This document shows, piece after piece, positions 1 to 8,080 of a DNA stretch of 17,180 nucleotides. Each line of letters starts with the position of its first letter. The stretch's first letter is position 1. The position numbers and the translations under genes are program-made. A model generated the notes under the pieces. It saw nothing but the letters and a program-made list of their open reading frames with translations, did not search any database and was not told the origin of the DNA. The stretch spans positions 1 to 17,180 of the forward strand of contig JBBSQE010000041.1 in NCBI GenBank assembly GCA_038258095.1. Direction: 5' to 3'. This stretch comes from JBBSQE01 sp038258095 (GTDB lineage: Bacteria; Actinomycetota; Thermoleophilia; Solirubrobacterales; 70-9).

Positions 1-2
1 AG

Positions 3-467
3 CGCCAAGGCCTCATCCTGCTCTACAACGCCACTCCCGAGGTCGAGCTTCCCGGCGCTGCGGGGGATGTCGACCGGATTCCCGCTGGGGCGGTCAGCAT
101 CCTCATGGGGGACGACCCGGCGACCGGCTGGTCGATGCATACCTACTACGTCGTCTTCGACCTGCTGGTGGCGATTCTGCTCGGAACGGCGATCTGGGGG
201 CTGGTGCGGGCGATACGGCGCCCCGTGAGGCCCGCTCGTTCTTCGGCGCGCGCGGCCTGGCGGATCTCGCGGTCTGTCTTGGCGCTGCTCGTCGGGCTGA
301 TCCTTCTTCTCTTCCCGGTCTTGATCGGCGTCGGCTGGAGGGTGCTCTTCCTCTCGATCCCCGATCTCGCGTTGGTATTGGCGATCCTCGGTCTGTTGAT
401 GCTTGCGAATGGGCTCCAGGCGCTGCTTCGCCTCGCCCGCCTTCAGACGGGCAGACCACGTGCCTGA
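3..467 (+). CDS. C-terminal part of a membrane protein, probable beta-lactamase-like serine hydrolase
   Basis: The reading frame is already open at base 3 and runs without a start to a TGA at 465-467, so the gene begins upstream of the window; 154 residues are visible. The first stretch (GLILLYNATPEVELPG, then a segment ending in SILMGDDP) resembles the last strand and helix of class C beta-lactamase-like serine hydrolases. Three hydrophobic segments follow, at visible residues about 47-70, 92-115 and 117-140, separated by Arg-rich loops. Some actinobacterial serine hydrolases carry such C-terminal membrane helices. No catalytic motif is visible because that part lies outside the window. The hydrolase assignment is inference from pattern; membrane location is well supported. 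An ATG at 105 is in frame but lies inside the domain and is unlikely to be the start. The next gene is 47 bases downstream on the same strand. Confidence 0.6.
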   Translation, partial: RQGLILLYNATPEVELPGAAGDVDRIPAGAVSILMGDDPATGWSMHTYYVVFDLLVAILLGTAIWGLVRAIRRPVRPARSSARAAWRISRSVLALLVGLILLLFPVLIGVGWRVLFLSIPDLALVLAILGLLMLANGLQALLRLARLQTGRPRA

Positions 468-514
468 ACCGCCGCGCCGCCCCTCGACCGCAGCGCCGGT
501 GTGGTCGAACCCGG

Positions 515-991
515 ATGACTCTGACGGTGGTGGATCGTATGGTCGGTGCGATGCAAGCTGACCCCGCACCGATCGTCTTCGCCTATGACGGCTCCGATCA
601 GGCCAAGGCCGCCATCGCCTGCGCCGGGCGTGAGCTGACCAAGGACCGGCCGGCGATCGTTCTGACCGTCTGGGAGCCGTTCGAGGCGGTTCCGTTCGCC
701 GGGATCGGCATGGGCGGGGGCGTCGAACTCGACTCCGAAATGGAGGTGGAGGCCGGGCGGACCGCCGAGGAGGGAAGGGCTCTGGCCGAATCCGCGGGAT
801 TCAGGGCCAGCGCTCTGGCCGAGCGGGGGGTTCCCACCTGGCGCCGGATCGTCGAGGTCTGCGACGAGCTTGAGGCGGCGTTGATCATCACCGGCTCCCG
901 GGGCAGGAGCGGGGTGAAGGCGGTGCTGCTCGGCAGCGTCACCGAGGCTGTGAGCCGGCACTGTCAGCGCCCGGTCCTGGTCGTGCACTGA
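515..991 (+). CDS. Universal stress protein (UspA family)
   Basis: This is a 158-residue, single-domain universal stress protein, expected to be a cytoplasmic ATP-binding protein linked to survival under stress, starvation or low oxygen. The nucleotide-binding signature G-2x-G-9x-G-S is visible near the C-terminus (GSRGRSGVKAVLLGS), followed by a strand ending in RPVLVVH, typical of the last beta strand. The first strand (PIVFAYDGSDQA) also fits the family. Intact G-x-x-G spacing suggests the ATP-binding subtype. The start is uncertain: ATG 515 has no clear ribosome binding site, and in-frame ATGs at 539 and 551 lie nearer the conserved core. The acyltransferase gene follows after 24 bases, so the two are probably co-transcribed. 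Partner and exact role cannot be read from sequence. Confidence 0.9.
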   Translation: MTLTVVDRMVGAMQADPAPIVFAYDGSDQAKAAIACAGRELTKDRPAIVLTVWEPFEAVPFAGIGMGGGVELDSEMEVEAGRTAEEGRALAESAGFRASALAERGVPTWRRIVEVCDELEAALIITGSRGRSGVKAVLLGSVTEAVSRHCQRPVLVVH

Positions 992-1015
992 ACGAACCGG
1001 AGGGATCTATCGACG

Positions 1016-2482
1016 ATGGCTGACCATCTCACCGCACTCGACGCCACCTTCCTCGAGCTCGAGGAGGCCGACCAGGGCGCCCACATGCACATCGGCGCGG
1101 TGATGATCTTCGACCCGCCGGCCCGCGGGCGTCCTCCGACTGTCGAGGATCTGTGCGCCGATCTGGAGCCGCGGCTGGACGGATTGCCTCGCTACCGGGA
1201 GCGACTTTCCTCCACGGCCACCGGCGGGTTGAGCTGGCCGAGCTGGGAAGGCTCTGATCGGTTCGACATCCGCAGTCACGTCAGGAGGGCCGTGCTTCCG
1301 GCCCCGGGCGGCGAGGACGATCTGCTCGAGTGGGCGGGGGACTACTTCTCACAGCGCCTGGAGCGCACCCAGCCTCTCTGGGAGATCGTTCTGCTGGAGG
1401 GGCTCGCGGACGGGCGCTGGGCGCTCGTAAACAAGACCCACCACTGCATGGTGGACGGAGTCGGAGCCGTTGACGTGACCCACGTTCTCCTCGACGCCGA
1501 TGCCGGCGCCGAGCGGCATGAGCAGGCGCCGCCGCGGTCCTCTCCCGCGCCTCCGGTGCTGCCTGAAGCTGTCGGTTCGATGACCCGTTCGGCCACCTCC
1601 GCCGCCGCCGGGCTCGTGAAGCTCCCGCTGCGTGGAATCCGGGCGGGGGCCGGCTTCCTGGGCGTCGGCGCCGGCGCGGTGCGCCATCCCGGCCGCCTGG
1701 CCGATGCGGCACGGCGGGCTCAGGCGATGGCCGACGTGATCGTGCACGATGAGCTGAACGCCGCGCCGCGGAGCAGCATCAACGTCCCGATCGGCGGGCG
1801 TCGCAGGCTCGCCGTGTCCTGGGTGCCCCTCACCGAGCTGAAGTACGTCAAGGACGGGCTGGGCGGCACGCTCAACGACGTAGTGCTGGCGCTGGCGACG
1901 GGCGGTCTGCGGACGCTGCTGCTCTCACGCGGAGAGTCGCTGCCGACAGCGGGGCTGAGGGCGATGGTGCCGGTCAATCTGAGATCGACCAGCGAGCAGC
2001 TCGCGCTCGGCAACAAGGTCACGTCGCTGTTCGTCCGCCTCCCGGTCGGCGAGCCGGATCCCCGGCGCCGCTTCGAGGCGCAGCGGGAGCAATCCGAGGC
2101 GGCCAAGTCGGGAAGCCAGGCGCTCGGCTCCAGCACCATGATCGACTTCACCGCGCATGCGCCGCCCGCCGTTCACAGCTTCATCGCACGCTCGATGTAC
2201 GCAACGCGACTCTTCAACCTGACGGTCACCAACGTCCCCGGCCCGCGGTCGACGCTCTACTGCTTCGGCTCACGGATGACCGACGCCTGGCCGCTGGTTC
2301 CGCTTGCGGCCGACCACGCGCTCGGAATGGCGGTGCTGAGCTACGACGGCAAGGTGTTCTTCAGCATCAACGCGGACCGGGACGCGATGCCGGACCTCGG
2401 TGTTCTCGCGGGAGGGATCGAGAACACACTCGCCGAGCTGCATGAGCTTGCGGGCGGCGATCGGGCCGCGGACGCGCGGTAG
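1016..2482 (+). CDS. Wax ester synthase/diacylglycerol O-acyltransferase (WS/DGAT)
   Basis: This 488-residue protein is a bifunctional acyltransferase of the actinobacterial WS/DGAT family. The family esterifies diacylglycerol or long-chain alcohols with acyl-CoA to form triacylglycerol or wax ester for lipid inclusions. The catalytic HHxxxDG motif is present as HHCMVDG at residues 142-148, preceded by the conserved PLW (120-122). The N-terminus (LTALDATFLELE) is typical. The C-terminal domain has the NDVVLAL segment and the NVPGP motif, as in the WS/DGAT C-terminal domain. Length matches the family (about 450-490). GGAGG at 999-1003 lies 12 bases before the ATG and supports this start. It ends 17 bases from the convergent DUF47 gene. 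Whether TAG or wax is the main product cannot be told from sequence. Next to a Usp gene, it recalls the mycobacterial tgs1 neighbourhood. Confidence 0.93.
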   Translation: MADHLTALDATFLELEEADQGAHMHIGAVMIFDPPARGRPPTVEDLCADLEPRLDGLPRYRERLSSTATGGLSWPSWEGSDRFDIRSHVRRAVLPAPGGEDDLLEWAGDYFSQRLERTQPLWEIVLLEGLADGRWALVNKTHHCMVDGVGAVDVTHVLLDADAGAERHEQAPPRSSPAPPVLPEAVGSMTRSATSAAAGLVKLPLRGIRAGAGFLGVGAGAVRHPGRLADAARRAQAMADVIVHDELNAAPRSSINVPIGGRRRLAVSWVPLTELKYVKDGLGGTLNDVVLALATGGLRTLLLSRGESLPTAGLRAMVPVNLRSTSEQLALGNKVTSLFVRLPVGEPDPRRRFEAQREQSEAAKSGSQALGSSTMIDFTAHAPPAVHSFIARSMYATRLFNLTVTNVPGPRSTLYCFGSRMTDAWPLVPLAADHALGMAVLSYDGKVFFSINADRDAMPDLGVLAGGIENTLAELHELAGGDRAADAR

Positions 2483-2491
2483 CCGCCGCCC

Positions 2492-2506
2492 GAGCTGACT
2501 CAGCTC
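2492..2506. repeat. 15-bp perfect inverted repeat at a convergent gene junction
   Basis: GAGCTGACTCAGCTC is an inverted repeat with 7-base arms around a single central base. It lies between the WS/DGAT stop and the DUF47 stop and includes the DUF47 stop codon. As RNA it could form only a 4-5 bp stem, and no T-run follows on either strand, so it is at best a weak transcript-end element. A chance palindrome is possible. Confidence 0.3.
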
Positions 2507-3114
2507 TCCTTCAACACCGCATACCAGACCCGCTCGGCGACATCGGCGAGACGGTCGGCGGTGCGGACCAGCCGCCGATAGAGCTCACGACGCGCCGCCA
2601 CGTCGCGGAGATCGTCGACCTCGATCAGTGCCGACATCGCCTCGCGATAGGTGTGCTCGACGCGCCGCTTGGCCTTGGTCGCCCGGTCGGCAGCCGCCGT
2701 TGCCGGCTCCCCGCCGCCATTTTCGAGGACTCCGAAGGCGGCGGCGATCTGGCGCGTCCCCTCGGCGATCTCCCGCGACATCTCGCCGATCGCCCGGTCC
2801 GGCGCGGTTCCCATCACATCGGCTTCCCGGACGGCGTTCTTGGCGCTGTTGAGGATCTCGTCGAGTCCGCGCGAGAGCTCGAAGATGTCCTCCGGCTCGA
2901 GCGGGGTCATGAACGAGGCGCTCAGGGCGCGACGAAGCTCTCGCTTGCGGTCATCGGCAAGATGCTCGAGCTCCCGCAGCCGGCCGGCTGCCCCCGGTGT
3001 GCCGGCCGTCCAGGCGACGAGGGCGTCGGTGCCCTCGACCGTCAGGCTCGCCTGCTCGGAGAGCATGCCGAGCACGTCCGGGGACTCCGGAAGGAACCAC
3101 CGCCCCCGGCTCAC
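2500..3114 (-). CDS. DUF47 family (PhoU-like) partner of the Pit phosphate transporter
   Basis: This 204-residue helical protein belongs to the DUF47/PhoU-like family, which is usually encoded beside Pit transporters and is thought to modulate phosphate uptake. Visible family features are the helix LEHLADDRKRELRRAL, then TPLEPEDIFELSRGLDEI (residues 70-87) with its acidic, probably metal-binding residues, and a long C-terminal helical hairpin. The frame stays open much further upstream, but that part is out of frame inside the Pit gene. The GTG at 3114 is chosen because it overlaps the Pit stop by four bases (GTGA) and has a strong GGAGGGG site about eight bases upstream. It is the last gene of the PFOR-to-phosphate operon, so its translation is probably coupled to that of Pit. 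Confidence 0.9.
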   Translation of the reverse strand: MSRGRWFLPESPDVLGMLSEQASLTVEGTDALVAWTAGTPGAAGRLRELEHLADDRKRELRRALSASFMTPLEPEDIFELSRGLDEILNSAKNAVREADVMGTAPDRAIGEMSREIAEGTRQIAAAFGVLENGGGEPATAAADRATKAKRRVEHTYREAMSALIEVDDLRDVAARRELYRRLVRTADRLADVAERVWYAVLKES

Positions 3115-4115
3115 GCTATCCCCCTCCAGACGGTCAGGATGAGCGCGGCAAGGGCGGCGCTTGCCGGCAGGGTCAGCACCCAGGCGAGCCCGATCTCCCG
3201 GACCACCATCCAGTTGACGTGGGACCAGCGCCTGCGCCCGCCGCCGACGCCGACGACAGATGACGAGACCACCTGCGTAGTCGAGACGGGAGCGCCCACG
3301 TAGGTGGAGGCGAGGATGACCGAGCTGGAGGCCGTCTGGCTTGCGAGTCCGTCTAGCTTGGTGAGGTGAAAGATCCGCCGCCCGATGGTGCGGACGATCC
3401 GCCAGCCACCCATGGCCGTGCCGAGGGTCAGCGCGGCGCCGCAGGCAACCTTCACCCAGAGCGGCACCGCGAACGAGTCGAGGTGACCGGTCGCCACGAG
3501 CAGGGCCGCGATCACTCCCATCGACTTCTGCGCGTCGTTGGCGCCGTGGCTGAAGGAGAGGGCCGCCGACATCACCCACTCGCTCCTCCGAACCGGCCCC
3601 CCGACTCGCCGTCGCGCGCGTCGCAACAGGCGCCGCCCACCGCGGGCGAAGGCCAGGCCGAGGCCAAGCCCGAGGATCGGAGAGATCGCCAGCACGATCA
3701 GGACTCCCGCCAGCCCGCTCGGGCGCAGACCGACCATCCCTCCCCAGTTGATCGCACCGAGTCCCGCCGCGGCGAATCCGGCACCGACCAGGCCGCCGAC
3801 CAGCGCGTGCGCGGAGCTGGAGGGAATCCCGCGCCACCAGGTCAGGACGTTCCAGAGCGTTGCGCTCAGGGCCGCCGAGCCGATCACAGCCACGGCTTCC
3901 GAGGGCGCGACCGAGACGATGCCCGAGATCGTGTCGGCCACCGCGGTGCCGACGAGGAGGGCGCCGAGCATGTTGAAGACGGCGGACAGCAGGATCGCCT
4001 GCCCCGGCGTCGCTCCGCGCGTGGCGACGAGGGTGGCGATCGCGTTGGCGGCGTCATGGAACCCGTTCGTGAGGGCGAACGCGATCGCGAAGCTGATCGC
4101 GAGCGCCAGCTCCAC
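3111..4115 (-). CDS. pit: Low-affinity inorganic phosphate transporter, Pit family
   Basis: This 334-residue integral membrane protein imports phosphate by ion symport, probably with protons and as a metal-phosphate complex. Both Pit repeat signatures are visible: GFHDAANAIAT at residues 18-28 and SHGANDAQKSMG at 189-200, each with the GANDA/HDAAN-type core. SSSAHALVGGLVGAG (99-113) is another conserved family segment. About ten hydrophobic helices are separated by a basic central loop (residues about 159-178, RRLLRRARRR), as in short bacterial Pit proteins. The start is a GTG directly after the TGA of the upstream flavoprotein gene (TGAGTG), with a GGAG nine bases before it. Abutment to a PFOR operon is unusual; Pit genes are normally found with DUF47 alone. 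Confidence 0.95.
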   Translation of the reverse strand: MELALAISFAIAFALTNGFHDAANAIATLVATRGATPGQAILLSAVFNMLGALLVGTAVADTISGIVSVAPSEAVAVIGSAALSATLWNVLTWWRGIPSSSAHALVGGLVGAGFAAAGLGAINWGGMVGLRPSGLAGVLIVLAISPILGLGLGLAFARGGRRLLRRARRRVGGPVRRSEWVMSAALSFSHGANDAQKSMGVIAALLVATGHLDSFAVPLWVKVACGAALTLGTAMGGWRIVRTIGRRIFHLTKLDGLASQTASSSVILASTYVGAPVSTTQVVSSSVVGVGGGRRRWSHVNWMVVREIGLAWVLTLPASAALAALILTVWRGIA

Positions 4116-5759
4116 TCAGGTCGTCTCCGGCACCATCTCGATGGCTCCGGAGGGACACTCGGCGACACACATACCGCAGCCCTTGCAGTAGTCGAGGTCG
4201 ATCTCGTAGAGCTCCCCCGGTCGGCCCAGCTTGATGACGGCGTTGTCGGGGCAGACCCCATAGCAGTTGTCGCACGAGAAACAGGTCCCGCACGACAGGC
4301 AGCGCCGTGCCTCGAACAGGGCGTTCGACTCATCGAGGCCGCTGACGACCTCCTCGAAGCCCGATGTGCGCCTGGCGAGGTCGAGCTCAGGCTGCACCGT
4401 GCGCGGAGCGTCCGAGTAGTACCAGGTGTTGAGGGTGTCGAAGGTCGCGAGGTCGTGCTTCGGCGCCGGACGGTACTCGCCGCCGCGCAGCCAGGCATCG
4501 ATGTGTCTCGCCGCCTTCTTGCCGTGGCCGACCGCCACCGTGACGGTGCGCTCGGCGGGCACCATGTCACCGCCGGCGAAGATCCCCGGGTACCCGGTCA
4601 TCATGCTCTGGTCCACCGCGACGACGCCGTCTGTGACCTCGAGCCCGGGAACGCCCTCGAGTAGCGACAGGTCCGCATCCTGCCCGAGGGCGAGCACCAG
4701 TGAGTCCGCCTCCAGCTCCTCGGTCTCGCCTGTCGGCTGGGGAAAGCCCTCGTCGTCGAGCTCCATCTTCTCCAGGACCAGCCTGCCCTCGTCGGCGTGC
4801 TTGATCGTGGAGAGCCACTTCATCATCACGCCCTCCTCCTCGGCCTCCTCGACCTCGAAGTCGTGCGCCGGCATCCGCTCACGCGTGCGGCGGTAGACGA
4901 TCACGGCCTCCGTTGCGCCGAGCCGCTTCGCCGTGCGGGCCGCGTCGATCGCCGTGTTGCCGCCGCCATAGATCGCGACCCGCCGTCCGAGCAGGGGTCG
5001 ATCCTCTCCCTCCATGCTGTGCAGGAGCGAAACGGCGTCAACGATGCGGGCCGCCTCTCCTGCGGGGACGTAGGCTCGCTTGCCGAGATGCGCCCCGACG
5101 GCGAGGAAGGCTGCGTCGAAGCCACCCTCGCGCATGCTCTCGGCGATGTCCTCGACCTTGCGGTTCACCTCGATACGCACGCCCAGCTCGGTGATCCGCT
5201 CCACCTCGGCATCGAGGACGTCGCGCGGGAGCCGGTAGGCGGGGATGCCGAAGCGCATCATCCCGCCGCTCATCGGCCCGGCCTCGTGGATCGTCACCTC
5301 GTGGCCGAGGCGGGCGAGGTGGTAGGCCGCGGAGAGGCCCGAGGGACCGGCTCCGACCACGAGCACGCTCTTGCCCGAGCGCTGAACGGGTGCCTCGAAC
5401 GTCCACCCCCGACGGATGGCCTCGTCGCCGAGGAAGCGCTCGACCGAGTGGATGCCGACCGCCTCGTCCAGCTGACCACGGTTGCAGGCGGTCTCGCACG
5501 GGTGGTAACAGACCCGCCCCATGATCGCCGGCAGCGGGTTGTCGTCGACCAGCTTGCGCCAGGCCCGCTCGTAGCCGGCCTCACCCTCCTCGGCCTCATA
5601 CAGCCAGCCCTGGATGTTCTCGCCGGCCGGGCAGGCGTTGTTGCAGGGAGGGAGGCGGTCCACATAGACGGCGCGCTCGGTGCGCCAGTTGCCGGTCCGG
5701 TTGGCGAGGCTCGAGCCGACGTCGAGCGTGATCGCGTAGGGCTTCGGGTGCTCGCTCAC
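4116..5759 (-). CDS. GltD-type NADPH flavoprotein fused to a PorD-type ferredoxin domain (PFOR delta/NADP-linking subunit)
   Basis: This 547-residue fusion begins with a GltD/NfnB-like module. Its N-terminal Fe-S cysteines are C39, C43, C84, C88 and C92. An FAD Rossmann motif (VVGAGPSGLSAAYHLA, about 134-149) is followed by an NADPH-binding motif (GGGNTAID, 265-272) with the R290-R291 pair and the closing FAD motif GIFAGGDM. The C-terminal 65 residues form a ferredoxin module: CLSCGTCFSCDNCYGVCP (C487, C490, C493, C496, C499, C503) and CKGCGMCVAECP (C525, C528, C531, C535), enough for two [4Fe-4S] clusters with two spare cysteines. No GltB glutamate synthase subunit is nearby, so the likely role is passing PFOR electrons to NADP+, or the reverse. 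The GTG start overlaps the porB stop by four bases (GTGA) and has AGGGGG five bases upstream. Physiological electron direction is inferred, not shown. Confidence 0.88.
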   Translation of the reverse strand: MSEHPKPYAITLDVGSSLANRTGNWRTERAVYVDRLPPCNNACPAGENIQGWLYEAEEGEAGYERAWRKLVDDNPLPAIMGRVCYHPCETACNRGQLDEAVGIHSVERFLGDEAIRRGWTFEAPVQRSGKSVLVVGAGPSGLSAAYHLARLGHEVTIHEAGPMSGGMMRFGIPAYRLPRDVLDAEVERITELGVRIEVNRKVEDIAESMREGGFDAAFLAVGAHLGKRAYVPAGEAARIVDAVSLLHSMEGEDRPLLGRRVAIYGGGNTAIDAARTAKRLGATEAVIVYRRTRERMPAHDFEVEEAEEEGVMMKWLSTIKHADEGRLVLEKMELDDEGFPQPTGETEELEADSLVLALGQDADLSLLEGVPGLEVTDGVVAVDQSMMTGYPGIFAGGDMVPAERTVTVAVGHGKKAARHIDAWLRGGEYRPAPKHDLATFDTLNTWYYSDAPRTVQPELDLARRTSGFEEVVSGLDESNALFEARRCLSCGTCFSCDNCYGVCPDNAVIKLGRPGELYEIDLDYCKGCGMCVAECPSGAIEMVPETT

Positions 5760-6826
5760 TGCGGCCCCCTGCCCGACTCGGCGAGGAGGCGCATCGTGTC
5801 GTCGGGCTCCGCCGGGTCGTCGAGCAGGCCGAAGCGCCGGATGTTCCGGTCCGCGTCCGCCTGGATGCGCTCGATGATGTCCGTCCTCGGCTCGTCTCCG
5901 AACAGGTGCGCGTAGCGGCGCTGGAGCTTCAGGTAGTCGATGACCGGGACCTGGCGGCGGATCTTCGAGACCTCGGTCAGCTCGCCGTCGAGGGCCTCGA
6001 AGACCGGGAACAGGCCGGTCTCCTTGACCAGCCGCGCCAGCCTGATCGTGTCGCAGGACTCGGCGCCCCAGCCGAGCGGGCAGGGCACGAAGATGTGGAT
6101 GTAGCGCGCTCCGCGCACCTCCATCGCCCGCTCCACCTTTGCCTCGAGGTCACGCAGCTCGGCGACCGTCGCGGTCGCCACATAGGGAATCTCGTGCGCC
6201 ATCGCGATCAGCGGCGCGTTCTTGCCCTGCCCGAAGACGTTGCCGGGGTTGTCGCCCAGCGGCTTCGTGTTCGCGGTCCTGGCCGCCGGAGGCGTGGCGC
6301 CGGAGCGCTGCACGCCGGTGTTCATATAGGCCTCGTTGTCGTAACAGATGAACAGCACGTCGTCGTTTCGCTCGAACATCCCGGACAGGCAGGCGAAGCC
6401 GATATCGAGGGTGCCGCCGTCGCCACCCTGGCCGACCACGCGCACGTCCTCTCGGCCCTTCGCCTTCAGCGCCGCAGCGACGCCGGTCGCGACGGCGGGT
6501 GCGTTGCCGAACAGCGAGTGGATCCATGGAAGCTGCCAGGAGGACTCCGGAAACGGCGTCGAGAAAACCTCGAGGCAGCCGGTGGCATTGGCCGCGATCA
6601 GCTTGCCGCCGGTCGCCCGCATCGCGGCGTCGAGCGCGTAGCGCGCTCCCAGGGCCTCGCCGCAGCCCTGGCACGCGCGGTGCCCCGAGGTGAGCGAGTT
6701 GGAACGCTCGGTGTGGGCCTGGACCGACCGCTGCTCGGGATCGAGCAGGCGGTTCCCGACCACGAACGTCCCGGACTGGTAGAAGCGGACCTGCTGGCTG
6801 TCCTCGCCTCCGGATCGTTCGGTCAT
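5756..6826 (-). CDS. porB: Pyruvate:ferredoxin oxidoreductase beta subunit (TPP-binding)
   Basis: This 356-residue subunit binds thiamine pyrophosphate and the [4Fe-4S] cluster proximal to it, and with PorA carries out oxidative decarboxylation of pyruvate to acetyl-CoA. The TPP motif runs from GDG (135-137) to DNEAYMNTG (163-171), the usual spacing. Probable cluster ligands are C52 and C55 (ACQGCGEA), C84 (NATGCLEV) and C249 (FVPCPLGWG), matching the four-cysteine pattern of PFOR TPP domains. The ~40-residue N-terminal extension before HRACQGCG is within family range. ATG 6826 sits directly after the porA TAG (TAGATG), with GGAGGG nine bases before it. Substrate specificity for pyruvate rather than another 2-oxoacid rests mainly on similarity of PorA and PorB to pyruvate enzymes. 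Confidence 0.93.
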   Translation of the reverse strand: MTERSGGEDSQQVRFYQSGTFVVGNRLLDPEQRSVQAHTERSNSLTSGHRACQGCGEALGARYALDAAMRATGGKLIAANATGCLEVFSTPFPESSWQLPWIHSLFGNAPAVATGVAAALKAKGREDVRVVGQGGDGGTLDIGFACLSGMFERNDDVLFICYDNEAYMNTGVQRSGATPPAARTANTKPLGDNPGNVFGQGKNAPLIAMAHEIPYVATATVAELRDLEAKVERAMEVRGARYIHIFVPCPLGWGAESCDTIRLARLVKETGLFPVFEALDGELTEVSKIRRQVPVIDYLKLQRRYAHLFGDEPRTDIIERIQADADRNIRRFGLLDDPAEPDDTMRLLAESGRGPQ

Positions 6827-8080
6827 CTAATGCGACCCTCCCGCAACGACGCCGACGTCGCGAAGGATGTTCTGCTCATGCGGCCCGCTGGCGCCTCCCT
6901 CGTGCATGCGCTCCAGCTCGCGCTCGACCCGTTCGGAGTCGAGATCGAGGAAGGTGAGCGGGCCGAGCCGGTCGGCGATCGCGTCCTCGAAGAGGCCGAG
7001 CAATGACTTCCCTGTGATCGGGCGGCCGCCGAGGCCGGCGACCACCGTGTGGCCGTGCAGCTGGATGCCGGAGAGGGCCATCCGGACGTTGGCCGAGACG
7101 ATCCCGCCCACGCCGACCGCCAGCGCCTTCTCGAGGACGACGACCCGGCGCGCTCCACCCAGCGCCTCGCGGACCTCCTCGAGGGGAAACGGGCGGAAAG
7201 ACTTCAGCCCGAGGACGCCGATGCTGACGCCCCGCTCGCGCATCTCGTCGACCGTGTCCTCGATCGTGCCGATCACCGAGCCGAGGGCGACGACGATGGT
7301 CTCGGCGTCGTCGATCCGGTAACCGCGCAGCAACCCCCCGGACTCCCGGCCGAAGGCATCGCTCCACTCGGCGGCGATCTGCGGGATCAGGTCGAGGGCC
7401 TGCATCTGCTTGGCATGGGCCAGGTACTTGACCTCGGTGAAGGCCTCGGGCCCGACCATCGCGCCGATCGTCACGGGGTCGGCGGGATCGAGGAGCTGGC
7501 GGGGCTCGAAGGCGGGCAGGAACGCGTCGACCTGTTCGGCATCCGGGACGTCGACACGCTCGTGGGCGTGGGTGAGGATGAAGCCGTCCATGCAGACCAT
7601 CACCGGAAGCGAGATCTGCTCGGCGAGCCGGAACGCCTGTACGTGCAGGTCGGCCGCCTCCTGGTTCGTCTCCGCGTAGAGCTGGACCCATCCGCAGTCG
7701 CGCTGGGACATCGAGTCGGAGTGGTCGTTCCAGATGTTGATCGGTGCGCCGATCGCGCGGTTTGCCACGGTCATCACGATCGGCAGGCCCAGGCCGGAGG
7801 CGTTGTAGAGGGCCTCGGCCATGTAGAGGAGGCCCTGGCTGGCGGTGGCCGTGTAGGTGCGGGCTCCGGTCGCTGACGATCCGATGCAGGCTGACATGGC
7901 GGCGAACTCGGACTCGACCATCAGGTACTCGCAGTGATCGAGCTCGCCGGTGCGGACGAGGTCCGAGATGCCCTCGACGATGTGGGTCTGCGGGGAGATC
8001 GGGTAGGCGCAAACGACCTCCGGGCGGCAGCGAGCGACCGTCTTCGCGACCGCCAGGGATCCCTCGATCTGCTCAAGCAC
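6827..8080 (-). CDS. porA: Pyruvate:ferredoxin oxidoreductase alpha subunit
   Basis: This 417-residue protein is the alpha subunit of a multi-subunit pyruvate:ferredoxin oxidoreductase, containing the pyrimidine-binding TPP domain and the C-terminal transketolase-like domain. Typical motifs are AYPISPQTHIVE (residues 25-36), the conserved VESE (55-58) around the glutamate that activates TPP, ATASQGLLYMAEAL (78-91) and the NDHSDSMSQRDCGW segment (118-131), which is characteristic of pyruvate-type enzymes. LGSVIGTIEDTVDEMRERG and LEKALAVGVGG mark the C-terminal domain. The start is GTG 8080, with AGGAGG six bases upstream, one of the best ribosome sites in the window; it overlaps the porG end by eight bases. 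The gene abuts porB with no gap. Confidence 0.94.
   Translation of the reverse strand: MLEQIEGSLAVAKTVARCRPEVVCAYPISPQTHIVEGISDLVRTGELDHCEYLMVESEFAAMSACIGSSATGARTYTATASQGLLYMAEALYNASGLGLPIVMTVANRAIGAPINIWNDHSDSMSQRDCGWVQLYAETNQEAADLHVQAFRLAEQISLPVMVCMDGFILTHAHERVDVPDAEQVDAFLPAFEPRQLLDPADPVTIGAMVGPEAFTEVKYLAHAKQMQALDLIPQIAAEWSDAFGRESGGLLRGYRIDDAETIVVALGSVIGTIEDTVDEMRERGVSIGVLGLKSFRPFPLEEVREALGGARRVVVLEKALAVGVGGIVSANVRMALSGIQLHGHTVVAGLGGRPITGKSLLGLFEDAIADRLGPLTFLDLDSERVERELERMHEGGASGPHEQNILRDVGVVAGGSH

Noticed and set aside
2483..2510. Rho-independent terminator between WS/DGAT and DUF47.
   Set aside because: The inverted repeat allows only a short stem and no T-run follows on either strand, so it is listed only as a repeat.
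3115..3837. Upstream extension of the DUF47 reading frame inside pit.
   Set aside because: Arg/Gly-rich translation with no DUF47 similarity; a GTG with a strong ribosome site at 3114 explains the start.
3366..4664. Long plus-strand open frame (about 430 codons) antisense to pit and the flavoprotein fusion gene.
   Set aside because: Arg/Asp/Glu/His-rich composition without any domain. It runs opposite two genes with complete family motifs, and in GC-rich DNA such antisense frames stay open by codon bias.
4797..7006. Two further long plus-strand frames antisense to the fusion gene and porB/porA.
   Set aside because: Low-complexity Arg/Ala/Asp/Gly translation, no recognisable motif, and fully overlapped by well-supported PFOR genes.
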